The notes: generated by a model from the letters alone, not told the origin. A stretch of 64,000 bases of DNA from Roseobacter sp. (GCA_015665415.1 JADFAE010000030.1:1-64000); one strand, 5' to 3'. Shown: positions 1 through 8,060, counted from the stretch's first letter. Numbers and translations are program-made.

Positions 1-410
1 AATTGGGCCCAGGAGGTGATTTCACCGGTAAAGATCCCGCGCAGGTCCTGTTGCGAGATCTCCTCAACAGAGTTTTCTGCATGGACTAGGGCAGCGATGC
101 CATCGCGCGCAATAACATGGGCCATCAGATCCGCCTCACTGAGTTTCAGCGGGCGCGACACCATGGCGATATTGCTCAACCCCTTGCGTAGATCCGCAAT
201 CCCCTTGCTGCTGCCTCCGGTCTCGATAAAAACGCGCGGCTTGTCGCCATTCTGTTCAAACCGCTTTGAGATTTCCAGCATCACCGGTGCGATGGTGCTG
301 GACCCGGTGAGACGAATGTCCGTGTCCGCGGCCAATTGAGCTGGGGTCAGCCCGGCCAGAAAACTGCTGACAATTGCCATAAGAAATACGGCGCGGCGCG
401 AGTGAAACAT
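1..410 (-). CDS. PstS-like phosphate/arsenate-binding periplasmic protein (partial)
   Basis: This reading frame runs off the left edge of the window, so only about the first 136 residues are present. It starts with ATG at 408-410, preceded by a GGAGA ribosome site. The N-terminus is a signal peptide (MFHSRRAVFLMAIVSSFLAG) and the mature part has the PstS family hallmarks: an ITGSST-like loop (RLTGSSTIAP), a GGSSKGI loop, an IAMVSRPLK stretch and ITSWA at the break. PstS proteins bind phosphate in the periplasm for ABC import, and related proteins are common in arsenic gene islands. It is the last gene seen of the arsenic operon, 95 bases after the deacetylase. Whether it prefers phosphate, arsenate or another oxyanion is not readable from the fragment. 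The family call is firm; the arsenic role is inferred from context. Confidence 0.85.
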   Translation of the reverse strand, partial: MFHSRRAVFLMAIVSSFLAGLTPAQLAADTDIRLTGSSTIAPVMLEISKRFEQNGDKPRVFIETGGSSKGIADLRKGLSNIAMVSRPLKLSEADLMAHVIARDGIAALVHAENSVEEISQQDLRGIFTGEITSWAQ

Positions 411-505
411 TGTGTTCTCCAAGTCGGTCTTCCGGCGGGTGTACCGGAGCTGTAAATGTGTTGATCCAGCGGGTAGATCCAGATCGGAAAGTTACGTTTG
501 TTTTG

Positions 506-1672
506 CTAGGCCGATAGTCTTTCGCTGAGGCCACGCATGAAGGCCGTGCAGTGATCCAATTGGTCAAGACTGATGAATTCATCCGGTTGATGGGCCTGTT
601 CCATCGACCCCGGCCCGCAGATGGTGGTGGAAAAACCAGCCTCCTGAAACAAGCCCGCCTCGCTGCCAAACCCAGCTTGCCTGCTGATGTGATCCCCGGT
701 CAGTTGTTTGACCAATGCCTCCGCCGGGCCATCCACTTCGGCGGTGAGACCCGCGACCCGGGCGTTGATTGCCACGGAAATACTGGCCTCTGGGCGCACT
801 TTGCGCAGCTTGGCCTGCATCTGAGAGACATGATCCAAATAGAGCTGCAGCCACTGATCCATGTCTTCACCCGGCATCACCCGGATATCGACCGGAAAGC
901 TGCAATAACCGGCAGTGATATTGCCTGAGCTCCCGCCCTTGATGCGCCCGACATGCAGGGTGGTATAGGGCGGCGCAAACCCTGATGCGGGGCCCACTGG
1001 CAAGGCATTTTTTGCATTTTCCAACATCCTGTCTTCGAGCCAGGTTACCAGACGCGCCGCAGCCATCACCGCCGAAACTCCGGTATGGCAAATGGAGGAA
1101 TGCACCTCATAGCCAGTGACCCGGGTGACCAGCGACCAGGTGCCCTTATGCGCATTGAGAACTGTCATTTCAGAGGGTTCTCCGACAATGACCGCTTCGG
1201 GGTGCGGCAGGGTTTTGGTCAGATAATCAATCAAGGGCTGAACCCCGAAACAGCCGATTTCTTCGTCGTAGCTGATGGCAATATGGATGGGACGCTTTAA
1301 ACCAGCGGCCTGAAACTGGGGCACCATGGCAAGGGCTGCGGCGCAGAACCCCTTCATGTCGCAGGCTCCGCGCCCAAACAAACGCCCATCGCGCGCGCGC
1401 AGCCTCCAGGGGTCGCTGCTCCAGTCTTGGCCTTCGACAGGCACAACATCGGAGTGCCCGGACAGCACCACACCACCGGGTCCAACCGGGCCAAGTGTCG
1501 CCAGCAATGCCGCTTTGTCACCTTTTCCATTTGGCAAAACGGTGACCGGAACACCATGGCCTTGCAGGTAGTCTTGTACGAAATCAATGAGATCCCGGTT
1601 GCTGCTTTTGGAGACCGTGGGAAAGGCCACCAACCGTTCGAGCATTTCATGCGCTGAAAAAATCTGGCTCAC
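506..1672 (-). CDS. argE: ArgE-like M20 family deacetylase in the arsenic operon
   Basis: An M20 family zinc amidohydrolase of 388 residues, most like acetylornithine deacetylase ArgE, which removes the acetyl group from the alpha-amino of N-acetylornithine. Visible metal-site motifs in order are SGHSDVVPVE, GRGACDMKG, the YDEEIGC glutamate pair, VGEPSEM and a C-terminal AHQPDEF histidine. The length is normal for ArgE. The GTG start at 1670-1672 lies 3 bases after the arsC stop codon, so the two genes are tightly coupled; an ATG at 1643-1645 is an alternative start. The setting is the odd point: no other arginine gene is nearby and its neighbours handle arsenic. Arsinothricin and phosphinothricin are inactivated by N-acetylation, so an N-acetyl-organoarsenical is a possible substrate. 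That substrate is inference. Confidence 0.88.
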   Translation of the reverse strand: MSQIFSAHEMLERLVAFPTVSKSSNRDLIDFVQDYLQGHGVPVTVLPNGKGDKAALLATLGPVGPGGVVLSGHSDVVPVEGQDWSSDPWRLRARDGRLFGRGACDMKGFCAAALAMVPQFQAAGLKRPIHIAISYDEEIGCFGVQPLIDYLTKTLPHPEAVIVGEPSEMTVLNAHKGTWSLVTRVTGYEVHSSICHTGVSAVMAAARLVTWLEDRMLENAKNALPVGPASGFAPPYTTLHVGRIKGGSSGNITAGYCSFPVDIRVMPGEDMDQWLQLYLDHVSQMQAKLRKVRPEASISVAINARVAGLTAEVDGPAEALVKQLTGDHISRQAGFGSEAGLFQEAGFSTTICGPGSMEQAHQPDEFISLDQLDHCTAFMRGLSERLSA

Positions 1673-1675
1673 GGG

Positions 1676-2170
1676 CTATACCAGAACCAGCTGCGGCGGC
1701 ACGATTTGTGTCACAAGCTGTTGTAGGGACGCGGTGTCGTCAAACGAAATATCGGCACATATCAAACGGTCAGCGCAGTCATAGAGTTGTGCGTAGGCCT
1801 GTTCGAATGCAGTGGCGACCGCTGCACGCGGACCGTCAAAGGCCGGATCTGCAACCCCCCAATGCGCAGTCACCGGGTTTCCGGGCCAGATTGGACATCC
1901 CGCCTCGGCAGCATTGCCGCAAACAGTGATCACCAGCCCCATTTGCACTGCCCCGGCCTGGCCAAACTCATCCCAGCTTTTGGAGCGCAGACCTTTGGTT
2001 GCATGACCTTTGCGATTGAGCAGCGCCAGAGCTTCGGGGTGGACCCGGCCTGCCGGATGCGACCCAGCAGAATGGGTTGTTATTCTGCCCCTGCTTCGGT
2101 CCCGCAAGATCGCTTCGAGAAGGATTGAACGGGCCGAATTACCCGTGCAAAGAACCAATGCGTTCAACAT
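1676..2170 (-). CDS. arsC: Arsenate reductase, low-molecular-weight phosphatase fold
   Basis: A cytoplasmic arsenate reductase of 164 residues in the LMW protein tyrosine phosphatase fold. It converts arsenate to arsenite, the substrate for the methyltransferase and radical SAM enzyme encoded upstream. The P-loop is C8-TGNSA-R14 (the CX5R motif). C84 and C92 sit in ITVCGNAAEAGCP and would form the disulfide relay seen in the thioredoxin-coupled class. AGSHPAG, RSKSWDEF, HWGVADPA and similar blocks fit the ArsC branch better than ordinary protein phosphatases. It begins 26 bases after the ArsM-like gene stops and ends 3 bases before the deacetylase starts. The spacing of eight between C84 and C92 is one longer than in the Staphylococcus enzyme as I recall it. 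Confidence 0.9.
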   Translation of the reverse strand: MLNALVLCTGNSARSILLEAILRDRSRGRITTHSAGSHPAGRVHPEALALLNRKGHATKGLRSKSWDEFGQAGAVQMGLVITVCGNAAEAGCPIWPGNPVTAHWGVADPAFDGPRAAVATAFEQAYAQLYDCADRLICADISFDDTASLQQLVTQIVPPQLVLV

Positions 2171-2196
2171 GAATATATCCTTATGAATGAAAGAGA

Positions 2197-3249
2197 TCAG
2201 CAGCCACAGTCTTCTCCGGCGCAGGCGGAATCGGGCGGTGGTGCAGCCGCCACGACACGTCCCTTGGTTTCCGCCACGGGACGGCGTACATCGCGGCTGC
2301 AGTCGAACACTGCTGCCTTATCCAGGGGCGGGCGGTCATAGGCTTGGATAATTTCGAAACTGCCGGCATAGGGCGGGCGTTGCAAAACTGCGGCGGTCTT
2401 GGCACAGACGGCCATTCGAATACCGCGTGGATAGCTGTGGCCGTCGTCATCCTGCACCTCTGCCCAGGGGCCCAGATAGATAGCCGCATCGCCCTGTTCG
2501 AGACAGACCCCTTTGGTGCCGGTATGGGCCCGCAGAGCAAAGGCACGCAATTCAACCCCGTTCACGATCATGTAAGGCCGCTCCAGCAGCGGGCGCAAAG
2601 AGATGCCGTGAAAGCCAGCCGCCAGGAGAATACCTGCAAGATCGCTTTCTTGTGGGAAGGCGCTGCAACTGTGGCCCTGACAAGTAATCTGCGCCTCGCT
2701 CAAGGGCTCATCCGTCGCCAGAACCAGGGTTTCAACGCTGCCGCCCCTAATCAGAACCCGGCTCATTTCGGCCAGCGCCATTTCTCGCGCCGGACCCTGC
2801 ATCGTGTTCAACAGAAACGGTGCCACCACAGTTTGAAGACTGTCATCGGCAATCCAGGGCTCTGCATCTGCGGGTGCGATCAAGGCCTGTTGCAAGGCCA
2901 GAACCGAGGTCGCGGATCTGATCCGTTGCAGCAGATCCACGTCCCGGTTTTGCAGATCGCTCGCTACCCGTAGCGACACGCGCCAGGCCTCAGGCTGGTC
3001 TGCCGCATCGGGCAGGGGGCGCTGGGTGTAAATCACATTGGTGTCGCCTTGGCCCTCTGGGCGCAGCTGCAAGCCCTGATCTGAAACATCGATCAACAGG
3101 CACGATCCATCCAGTGGGATGTTTTCCTCGTACCAGTTGGAAACCGCCTGCGACAAAGCGCGACTGTTCCAGTCCAGGATCTCGCCTGCATTGGGGTTTT
3201 GCGCCACCAATTTGGCCGCTGTGGCAATCATGTCGTTGAGTTTATTCAT
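2197..3249 (-). CDS. Degenerate ArsM-like protein with cysteine-rich C-terminus
   Basis: A protein of 350 residues that resembles the ArsM encoded two genes upstream but lacks the glycine-rich SAM-binding loop. Its central part keeps the later methyltransferase landmarks: EMSRVLIRGGSV parallels EIFRVLRPGGRI of ArsM, and the following AAGFHGISLRP block parallels DVGFVGLNVEE. The C-terminal module (YLGPWAEVQDDDGHSY, RGIRMAV, KTAAVLQRPPY) matches the YKGPWTSVTDEAG module of ArsM. The end, SACAGEDCGC, offers three cysteines (343, 348, 350) that could bind arsenite. The start was set at ATG 3247-3249 because CGAGG lies six bases upstream; an upstream in-frame TTG at 3264 has no such site. It may be an arsenic chaperone or a regulatory partner of ArsM or the radical SAM enzyme. 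Function is not known. Confidence 0.75.
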   Translation of the reverse strand: MNKLNDMIATAAKLVAQNPNAGEILDWNSRALSQAVSNWYEENIPLDGSCLLIDVSDQGLQLRPEGQGDTNVIYTQRPLPDAADQPEAWRVSLRVASDLQNRDVDLLQRIRSATSVLALQQALIAPADAEPWIADDSLQTVVAPFLLNTMQGPAREMALAEMSRVLIRGGSVETLVLATDEPLSEAQITCQGHSCSAFPQESDLAGILLAAGFHGISLRPLLERPYMIVNGVELRAFALRAHTGTKGVCLEQGDAAIYLGPWAEVQDDDGHSYPRGIRMAVCAKTAAVLQRPPYAGSFEIIQAYDRPPLDKAAVFDCSRDVRRPVAETKGRVVAAAPPPDSACAGEDCGC

Positions 3250-3291
3250 CGTATGCCTCGACAAGGTTCAAAAAGGGCCCAATGGCGCGGA

Positions 3292-4566
3292 TCAGCATTT
3301 CAAACAGCAGCGCTTGAATTGACCTTCCTCCACCGGCGTGACCGAGGCACGAAACAGCTCATCAACCCGCTCATCGGGGTGGAACCAATCGTAGTGGAAC
3401 TCCTGTTCTTCCAGGCGCAACGCCTGAATGGTCTCGTTGCGCATCAAAGGCGAACCTTTGTAGAGGTGCAGGCGTGTCTCGAATTGCACCGGGTCCACCG
3501 AGTTCTCCATGTTGGTTTCCACCAGGAAGTCATGAAACCTGGGGAAATCCTCCAATGTTACCCATGGGTTGAACATGATGAAGGTCGGATTGAGTGTGAT
3601 GCCCGCGTCCTGTACCAGGCGCACGGATTCCTTGAGATTCTCCACATCCACCTCTTTGCAGACTTGCTGCAAAACTTCGTTTTTGGGGAATTCCAAGGCA
3701 GAGGTGATCACCCGCACCCCCTGTTCGCGCAGCTCACCCAGCCGGTCGCGGTTTTCCAGGATATGATCCACCCGGGTGGTGAAATCGAAGGTCAATTTGG
3801 GGTGACGCTGGTGAATACGCGCCAGCGCGTCAAAGCTGCGCCGCGTGGCATTGAAGAACTCGGCATCAATGAAGGTCATATGTTCCATGCCTTGCTCAAC
3901 CAGCGCATCGATATCTTCGACCACTTGATCCACATCCCCCAAAAGCACCTTGCCGTCATAGGCCGAAAAGACCGAGCAATAGGTGCATTTGTGGTGGCAT
4001 CCACGGGTCAGCTCCAACCCGCCCACGATCTTTTCCTCCCCCATCAGAGTGGTCAGATGCGGCTGTGGATATTTCGACAGATTGGGGGCGATATGACGCA
4101 TCGGCTTGGCCATGGTGCCGCGCAGTTTCAACATCTGCATGGTCTGCTCTGGCGTGGCTGATCCGTGGCTGTAGACATTGACGACAGGGTCTTTTGCCCC
4201 CGCCTTGCGGTTCATCAGCGAGACCAGAGGCACCTCCCATTCACCGCTGACAACGTGATCGGCGTAACGACCACTGAGATAGGAAGCATTGATGGTGGCA
4301 TATTGCCCGAACATCACCTTTTCAGCCGTGCAGCCGGCGGCGTCCAGTTCTTTGGTCAGCTGAATCGCCGAATTCAGACTGTCAAACAACGGCACCGGCA
4401 AAATGATCGTGTCATATGTTTTCAGCTTTTCAATGTCATAGCCTTCGACATAGGCATCCAGGAAATCAGTGTCATGTCCGGCATTGCGCAAAGCAGCCAA
4501 CCCGGTGAGAGCATTAAGAGGCTGATAGCCGCCTTCGAAAATTGAAACGAGGATAGAAGAAGCCAT
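3292..4566 (-). CDS. arsL: RCCLKC-tail radical SAM protein, ArsL-like
   Basis: A radical SAM enzyme of 424 residues. Residues 1-130 form a Rossmann-like region of the kind that precedes the core in B12-domain radical SAM proteins. The iron-sulfur ligands are C190, C194 and C197 in RGCHHKCTYC, the canonical CX3CX2C motif. The last six residues are RCCLKC, the signature used to name the RCCLKC-tail radical SAM family found beside arsenic genes. The characterised family member ArsL moves a 3-amino-3-carboxypropyl group from SAM to arsenite, giving hydroxyarsinothricin. The gene lies 55 bases after arsM and 42 before the ArsM-like gene, in the same operon and in the arsQ-arsM-arsL order. The tail cysteines probably bind arsenite. 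The family call is strong; the exact product made here is inferred. Confidence 0.88.
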   Translation of the reverse strand: MASSILVSIFEGGYQPLNALTGLAALRNAGHDTDFLDAYVEGYDIEKLKTYDTIILPVPLFDSLNSAIQLTKELDAAGCTAEKVMFGQYATINASYLSGRYADHVVSGEWEVPLVSLMNRKAGAKDPVVNVYSHGSATPEQTMQMLKLRGTMAKPMRHIAPNLSKYPQPHLTTLMGEEKIVGGLELTRGCHHKCTYCSVFSAYDGKVLLGDVDQVVEDIDALVEQGMEHMTFIDAEFFNATRRSFDALARIHQRHPKLTFDFTTRVDHILENRDRLGELREQGVRVITSALEFPKNEVLQQVCKEVDVENLKESVRLVQDAGITLNPTFIMFNPWVTLEDFPRFHDFLVETNMENSVDPVQFETRLHLYKGSPLMRNETIQALRLEEQEFHYDWFHPDERVDELFRASVTPVEEGQFKRCCLKC

Positions 4567-4621
4567 GGCTGGGGTGTCCTTGGGTCAGAGCATCAGAAAC
4601 GAGAAAGAGTGAAGATTGTGA

Positions 4622-5677
4622 TCAGCCGCAGCAGCCGCTGTCGGTGTTTGCGGGCTGATCCTCCAGAAAATGCACATGCTGCGCATAGGCCGAGTGCCGC
4701 AGCTGGTCGGCGGTGTCCGCATCCAAAGTGGTCACCTCGCCGCGCCGCAACTGGGTGCCAGCCTCATCCGTAACCGAAGTCCAAGGGCCCTTGTACAGCA
4801 CCCGCTCGGCGGCCGTTGATCGACCCGCCTCGCGCGGTTTGGTTGCAGTCACCGTCACCGATTGAAACGTCACCTCACCAATGGTTTTTTCTGGAACCCC
4901 CGCGCGTTCTTCGACGTTGAGGCCAACAAAGCCGACATCGCGCAAGGCCCGGTAGAACTCCTGCTCCTGGTAGACACCGGAGTAACATCCGACCCACAGT
5001 TCCGGGTCATTTTTCAAGCTCTCGGGGACAGGGACATTGGAGACATTGTCTGACAAGGCGATCCGACCGCCGGGGCGCAAAACCCGAAATATTTCCTGTA
5101 AAACAAGGCCCTTGCTATCGGTGTCGACCAGATTGATCACACAGTTGGAGACCACCAAATCGACCGAATTATCCGCGATCATTGGCTGGTTTTTGCGCAG
5201 ATCCTGCAAATGGTCCTGCAGGGCGGAATACTCTTCGATCGAGCCAATCTGCCGCCCGGAAACCGTAGCCTCGACCGCGTCAAGATCGCTGCCCAGATCA
5301 TCGATTGACCCCCAGACGAAGCGCAGGTTGTCGTAGCCGACCTGTTGCGAAAACGCGGCCTGATGGGCACGCGACAGGGTCATCATGTCCCGGTTCATGT
5401 CGACGCCGATCACCTGCCCCGAAGCGCCAACAATCTGCGCCAGGATATAACAGATCTTGCCACTGCCGCTGCCCAGATCCAGCACCACATCACCGGGTTG
5501 GGCATATTTCGACGGGTTGCCACAGCCATAATCCCGCTCGATGATGTCCTGCGGCACCCGGCGCAGCAGCTCCGGGTCATAACTATTCATGCGGCAGACC
5601 TGTGCGGCCTCTGTACCCATGGCGCCATCCGCCTGGGTAATGCGGTCAGTATAGCCTTGTAGAACGGCGTTTTTCAT
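4622..5677 (-). CDS. arsM: Arsenite S-adenosylmethionine methyltransferase
   Basis: An ArsM family methyltransferase of 351 residues that transfers methyl groups from SAM to trivalent arsenic. The SAM loop VLDLGSGSGK is at residues 65-74. The three arsenic-binding cysteines of ArsM enzymes are all present: C52 in YGCGNP, C179 in SNCVINL and C231 in VGCYSG. The post-core module has YKGPWTSVTDEAG and the protein ends SGCCG, a vicinal cysteine pair typical of the family. The start is ATG 5675-5677 (MKNAVLQGY); a longer frame reaches 5899 but overlaps the permease gene and its extra residues look non-coding. In arsinothricin producers ArsM methylates the hydroxy precursor formed by ArsL, and the gene order here supports the same task. 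Confidence 0.92.
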   Translation of the reverse strand: MKNAVLQGYTDRITQADGAMGTEAAQVCRMNSYDPELLRRVPQDIIERDYGCGNPSKYAQPGDVVLDLGSGSGKICYILAQIVGASGQVIGVDMNRDMMTLSRAHQAAFSQQVGYDNLRFVWGSIDDLGSDLDAVEATVSGRQIGSIEEYSALQDHLQDLRKNQPMIADNSVDLVVSNCVINLVDTDSKGLVLQEIFRVLRPGGRIALSDNVSNVPVPESLKNDPELWVGCYSGVYQEQEFYRALRDVGFVGLNVEERAGVPEKTIGEVTFQSVTVTATKPREAGRSTAAERVLYKGPWTSVTDEAGTQLRRGEVTTLDADTADQLRHSAYAQHVHFLEDQPANTDSGCCG

Positions 5678-5763
5678 GGTCACGGGGCAATCACTTTCCT
5701 GGTTTTGGATATGTGGCGTTTGAGGGATGCATCCCCTGGTCTGAGATGTCGGTTCACCCTGGG

Positions 5764-6945
5764 TCAGCTCAGGATGAACAGGTGGAACCCAAGCAGGACC
5801 GACAGGCCAACCAGGGCCTGCAGCACCGCTCCCGTGCTCAGGATCATGGTTGCATTGAATTCGCTCTCGTCGGCCAGGGCACTGCGCCGAACCAGCCAAT
5901 AGAAACTGTCATTTGGCAGGATCGCAACAAAGGAGCCGAGACAGATTGCGATCACCGCCGCAACCGGTGACACCTCAGAGGCGGCAACGATGGGCACAGC
6001 TACGGGCCCGGCGGCAGCAAAGGTCGACATGCTGGAGCCCTGGAGCAATTTGAACACTGCCGTCATGCAAAACAGGGACACCAAAGCCACCGCGCCATTT
6101 TGTGGCGTAAAGATCTGCTCTACCGGGATCACGGCCGTGACAAAGGCGCTAAAGGCGCTGGCGGCTCCGATGATCAGCAGCAAAGACCCGGTGCGCCGGA
6201 TGCCGCCATCGATACAGTTGCGCCGCTCAGCTCGTGGTACCATGGACAGAGCCGCTGCAGCCGTGATCATCAAGGCCCCTTTGGGATTGGTGGCAAAATC
6301 TATCAAGGGGTTAAACGACAGGTCAAACACTGCGCCCCCGGCCAATAGCGCCGCAAGCAGCGCAAAGGGAGCCAGCATGGCAATGGAAGCGCCGATCTGC
6401 AGTCCTTCGCGGTTTTGGGTTTTGGGAGCCAGTCTGGACTCGATGATCCAGCTGTAGGCCAGTCCAGCCACCCAGACCGGGACAAATATCAACAGGCAAT
6501 ACGCCAGAAGCCCCGCATCGGCCACGCCCAGACTGGTGGCAATGATGAGCGGTCCCGCCGGAAACAGCAGCTTGAACCCGGCATAGGCCCCAAAGGCGAG
6601 AGAGAGTTTCTTCTCGCGCACCATCGGGGACAACGCTGCATAGGCGGTATCCGGACAGATCATGCCGGCTCCTACCACAGGTGCCAGACCAACCGATACA
6701 GTCTGGGGGACTTCGACCCTTTGCTGATCGATGGCTGCTGCAAGAACAAAGGACGGGAGCAGGATCAGCGCAAACTCCCCGGCGGCATATCCCCAACCGG
6801 TGTTGAATGTCGAAATAATCTCACCGGAACTGAAACCCGCGAAAACTCCGATCCCCAAAGTGATCAGGATCATCCAGATGAGGATTGGCCAGTCCGGCCA
6901 GAATTTAGTCGTTGCAACCTCACGCTCAACGGTTGGATCACTCAT
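5764..6945 (-). CDS. arsQ: GntP-like permease, possible organoarsenical exporter
   Basis: An integral membrane protein of 393 residues with about ten to twelve hydrophobic segments spread along its length and a short polar N-terminus. Blocks such as VGAGMICPDTAYAALSP, LQGSSMSTFAAAGP and IAICLGSFVAILPNDSFYW resemble the GntP/gluconate permease group of ion-transporter proteins, not ArsB or Acr3. It is the first gene of the operon, with AAGGA ten bases ahead of ATG 6943-6945, and arsM follows 86 bases later. In arsinothricin clusters the first gene, arsQ, encodes a permease, so by position this one is the probable exporter of the organoarsenical product. I assign arsQ from gene order, and sequence relatedness to the known ArsQ should be tested by alignment. 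An importer role is the main alternative. Confidence 0.7.
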   Translation of the reverse strand: MSDPTVEREVATTKFWPDWPILIWMILITLGIGVFAGFSSGEIISTFNTGWGYAAGEFALILLPSFVLAAAIDQQRVEVPQTVSVGLAPVVGAGMICPDTAYAALSPMVREKKLSLAFGAYAGFKLLFPAGPLIIATSLGVADAGLLAYCLLIFVPVWVAGLAYSWIIESRLAPKTQNREGLQIGASIAMLAPFALLAALLAGGAVFDLSFNPLIDFATNPKGALMITAAAALSMVPRAERRNCIDGGIRRTGSLLLIIGAASAFSAFVTAVIPVEQIFTPQNGAVALVSLFCMTAVFKLLQGSSMSTFAAAGPVAVPIVAASEVSPVAAVIAICLGSFVAILPNDSFYWLVRRSALADESEFNATMILSTGAVLQALVGLSVLLGFHLFILS

Positions 6946-7053
6946 CTTATACGTGTCCTTTCTAGCCGTATTTCCGATTCACGCTCTGCAAAATAGCGCT
7001 TCGTCCTCAGCAAATTCCTCAAGATGTCCGGACCTTCCTGTACTCTACGGTTT

Positions 7054-7067
7054 AAAGGTGGACCTTT
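7054..7067. promoter_or_regulatory. Inverted repeat between arsenic operon and lysR
   Basis: AAAGGT-GG-ACCTTT is a perfect inverted repeat in the 200-base divergent region between the permease start (6945) and the lysR start (7146). It could be an operator for either direction. No ArsR gene is in the window, so the regulator of the arsenic operon is unknown. Confidence 0.35.
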
Positions 7068-7145
7068 CAGCGCGACAGCGCGGGCCAATGAATTCTGCTT
7101 AAAGGGGTATTACTATTTCTCAAAATTTGATTTATTCATCTGGGT

Positions 7146-8060
7146 ATGAAAAAAAGTAATTTGACACTCCCCACGACGAAATCCCTCTGCGCCCTCGAAG
7201 CGACAGTGCGGTTGGGGACCGCGACCTTGGCGGCTTCGGAACTGCATGTCACGCAGGCTGCCGTGAGCCACCGCCTGCGCGATCTGGAAGATCAGTTGGG
7301 TGAATCGCTCTTTATCCGCCATGGTCGCCGGTTGGAGCCAACCAGCGCCGCCCTGCAATTGGCCGAGGCGGTGCGCAACAGCTCCTCTATTCTTGAAAAT
7401 GTCTGGGGTGGCATCCAAAGTAGGGCCAGTACCGATGAGCTGACAATCAGCATGCTGCCAGCTCTAGCCAGCAAATGGCTTGCTCCGCGCCTCGCAGAGA
7501 TGGTGACCGAGGTACAAGGCGCCAATCTGAGGATCACGGCCTCGCGCGAGCTTGTCGATTTCGACAAAGAGCAGGTCAGCGCGGCCATTCGCTACGGCAC
7601 CGGCAATTGGCCCCAGGTCCGCGCCCGCCCGATGGCCGATGAAACTGTCGCACCCGTTATGGCGCCAAGCCTGGCACGGCAATTGAATCTGGCCTCACAC
7701 CGCGCACTCAGTGAGGTGACACTGTTGCGATGCGACAACCCGGACAGTTGGGAAGACTGGTTTGCTGCCACAGGCCTGAAACAACCCAGCCAGCCAAACG
7801 AGATCTTCTTTGATGAAGACGCAACGATGATCGAGGCAGCGATTGGCGGGCACGGGATTGCTTTGGGACGGTTTGCGCTGGTGGCGCGGGATCTACGGGC
7901 TGGCCGCCTGGTGGCCCCGTTTCAATATCGCATGACCTCCAAATTCGGGTATTGGTTTATTCAGGGCATGAACAGTAGCGAAACAAAGCCAGTGATGGAT
8001 TTTTTCCAGTGGGCCCGTGGCCATCTGCTGCGGGACACCCAACTGTTGGACTTGGATTGA
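7146..8060 (+). CDS. LysR-family transcriptional regulator, GcvA-like
   Basis: A LysR-type regulator of 304 residues. The N-terminal winged helix-turn-helix is clear: GTATLAASELHVTQAAVSHRL at about residues 24-44, then DLEDQLGESLFIRHGRRLEPT. The C-terminal part is a periplasmic-binding-protein-like effector domain with the GcvA-type pattern (WLAPRLAEM, ISVAIRYG-like SAAIRYGTGNW, GHGIALGR). It starts 200 bases from the divergent arsenic operon and ends 172 bases before a thiamine-diphosphate enzyme read in the same direction. LysR regulators often control a divergent neighbour, which would be the arsenic permease, but the TGCGAAAA repeats before the downstream gene make that gene another candidate. 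The effector cannot be read from sequence. Confidence 0.9.
   Translation: MKKSNLTLPTTKSLCALEATVRLGTATLAASELHVTQAAVSHRLRDLEDQLGESLFIRHGRRLEPTSAALQLAEAVRNSSSILENVWGGIQSRASTDELTISMLPALASKWLAPRLAEMVTEVQGANLRITASRELVDFDKEQVSAAIRYGTGNWPQVRARPMADETVAPVMAPSLARQLNLASHRALSEVTLLRCDNPDSWEDWFAATGLKQPSQPNEIFFDEDATMIEAAIGGHGIALGRFALVARDLRAGRLVAPFQYRMTSKFGYWFIQGMNSSETKPVMDFFQWARGHLLRDTQLLDLD

Noticed and set aside
3199-4161. Open frame of 320 residues on the plus strand
   Set aside because: It is the antisense shadow of the radical SAM gene, with histidine/glutamine-rich translation and no family motif.
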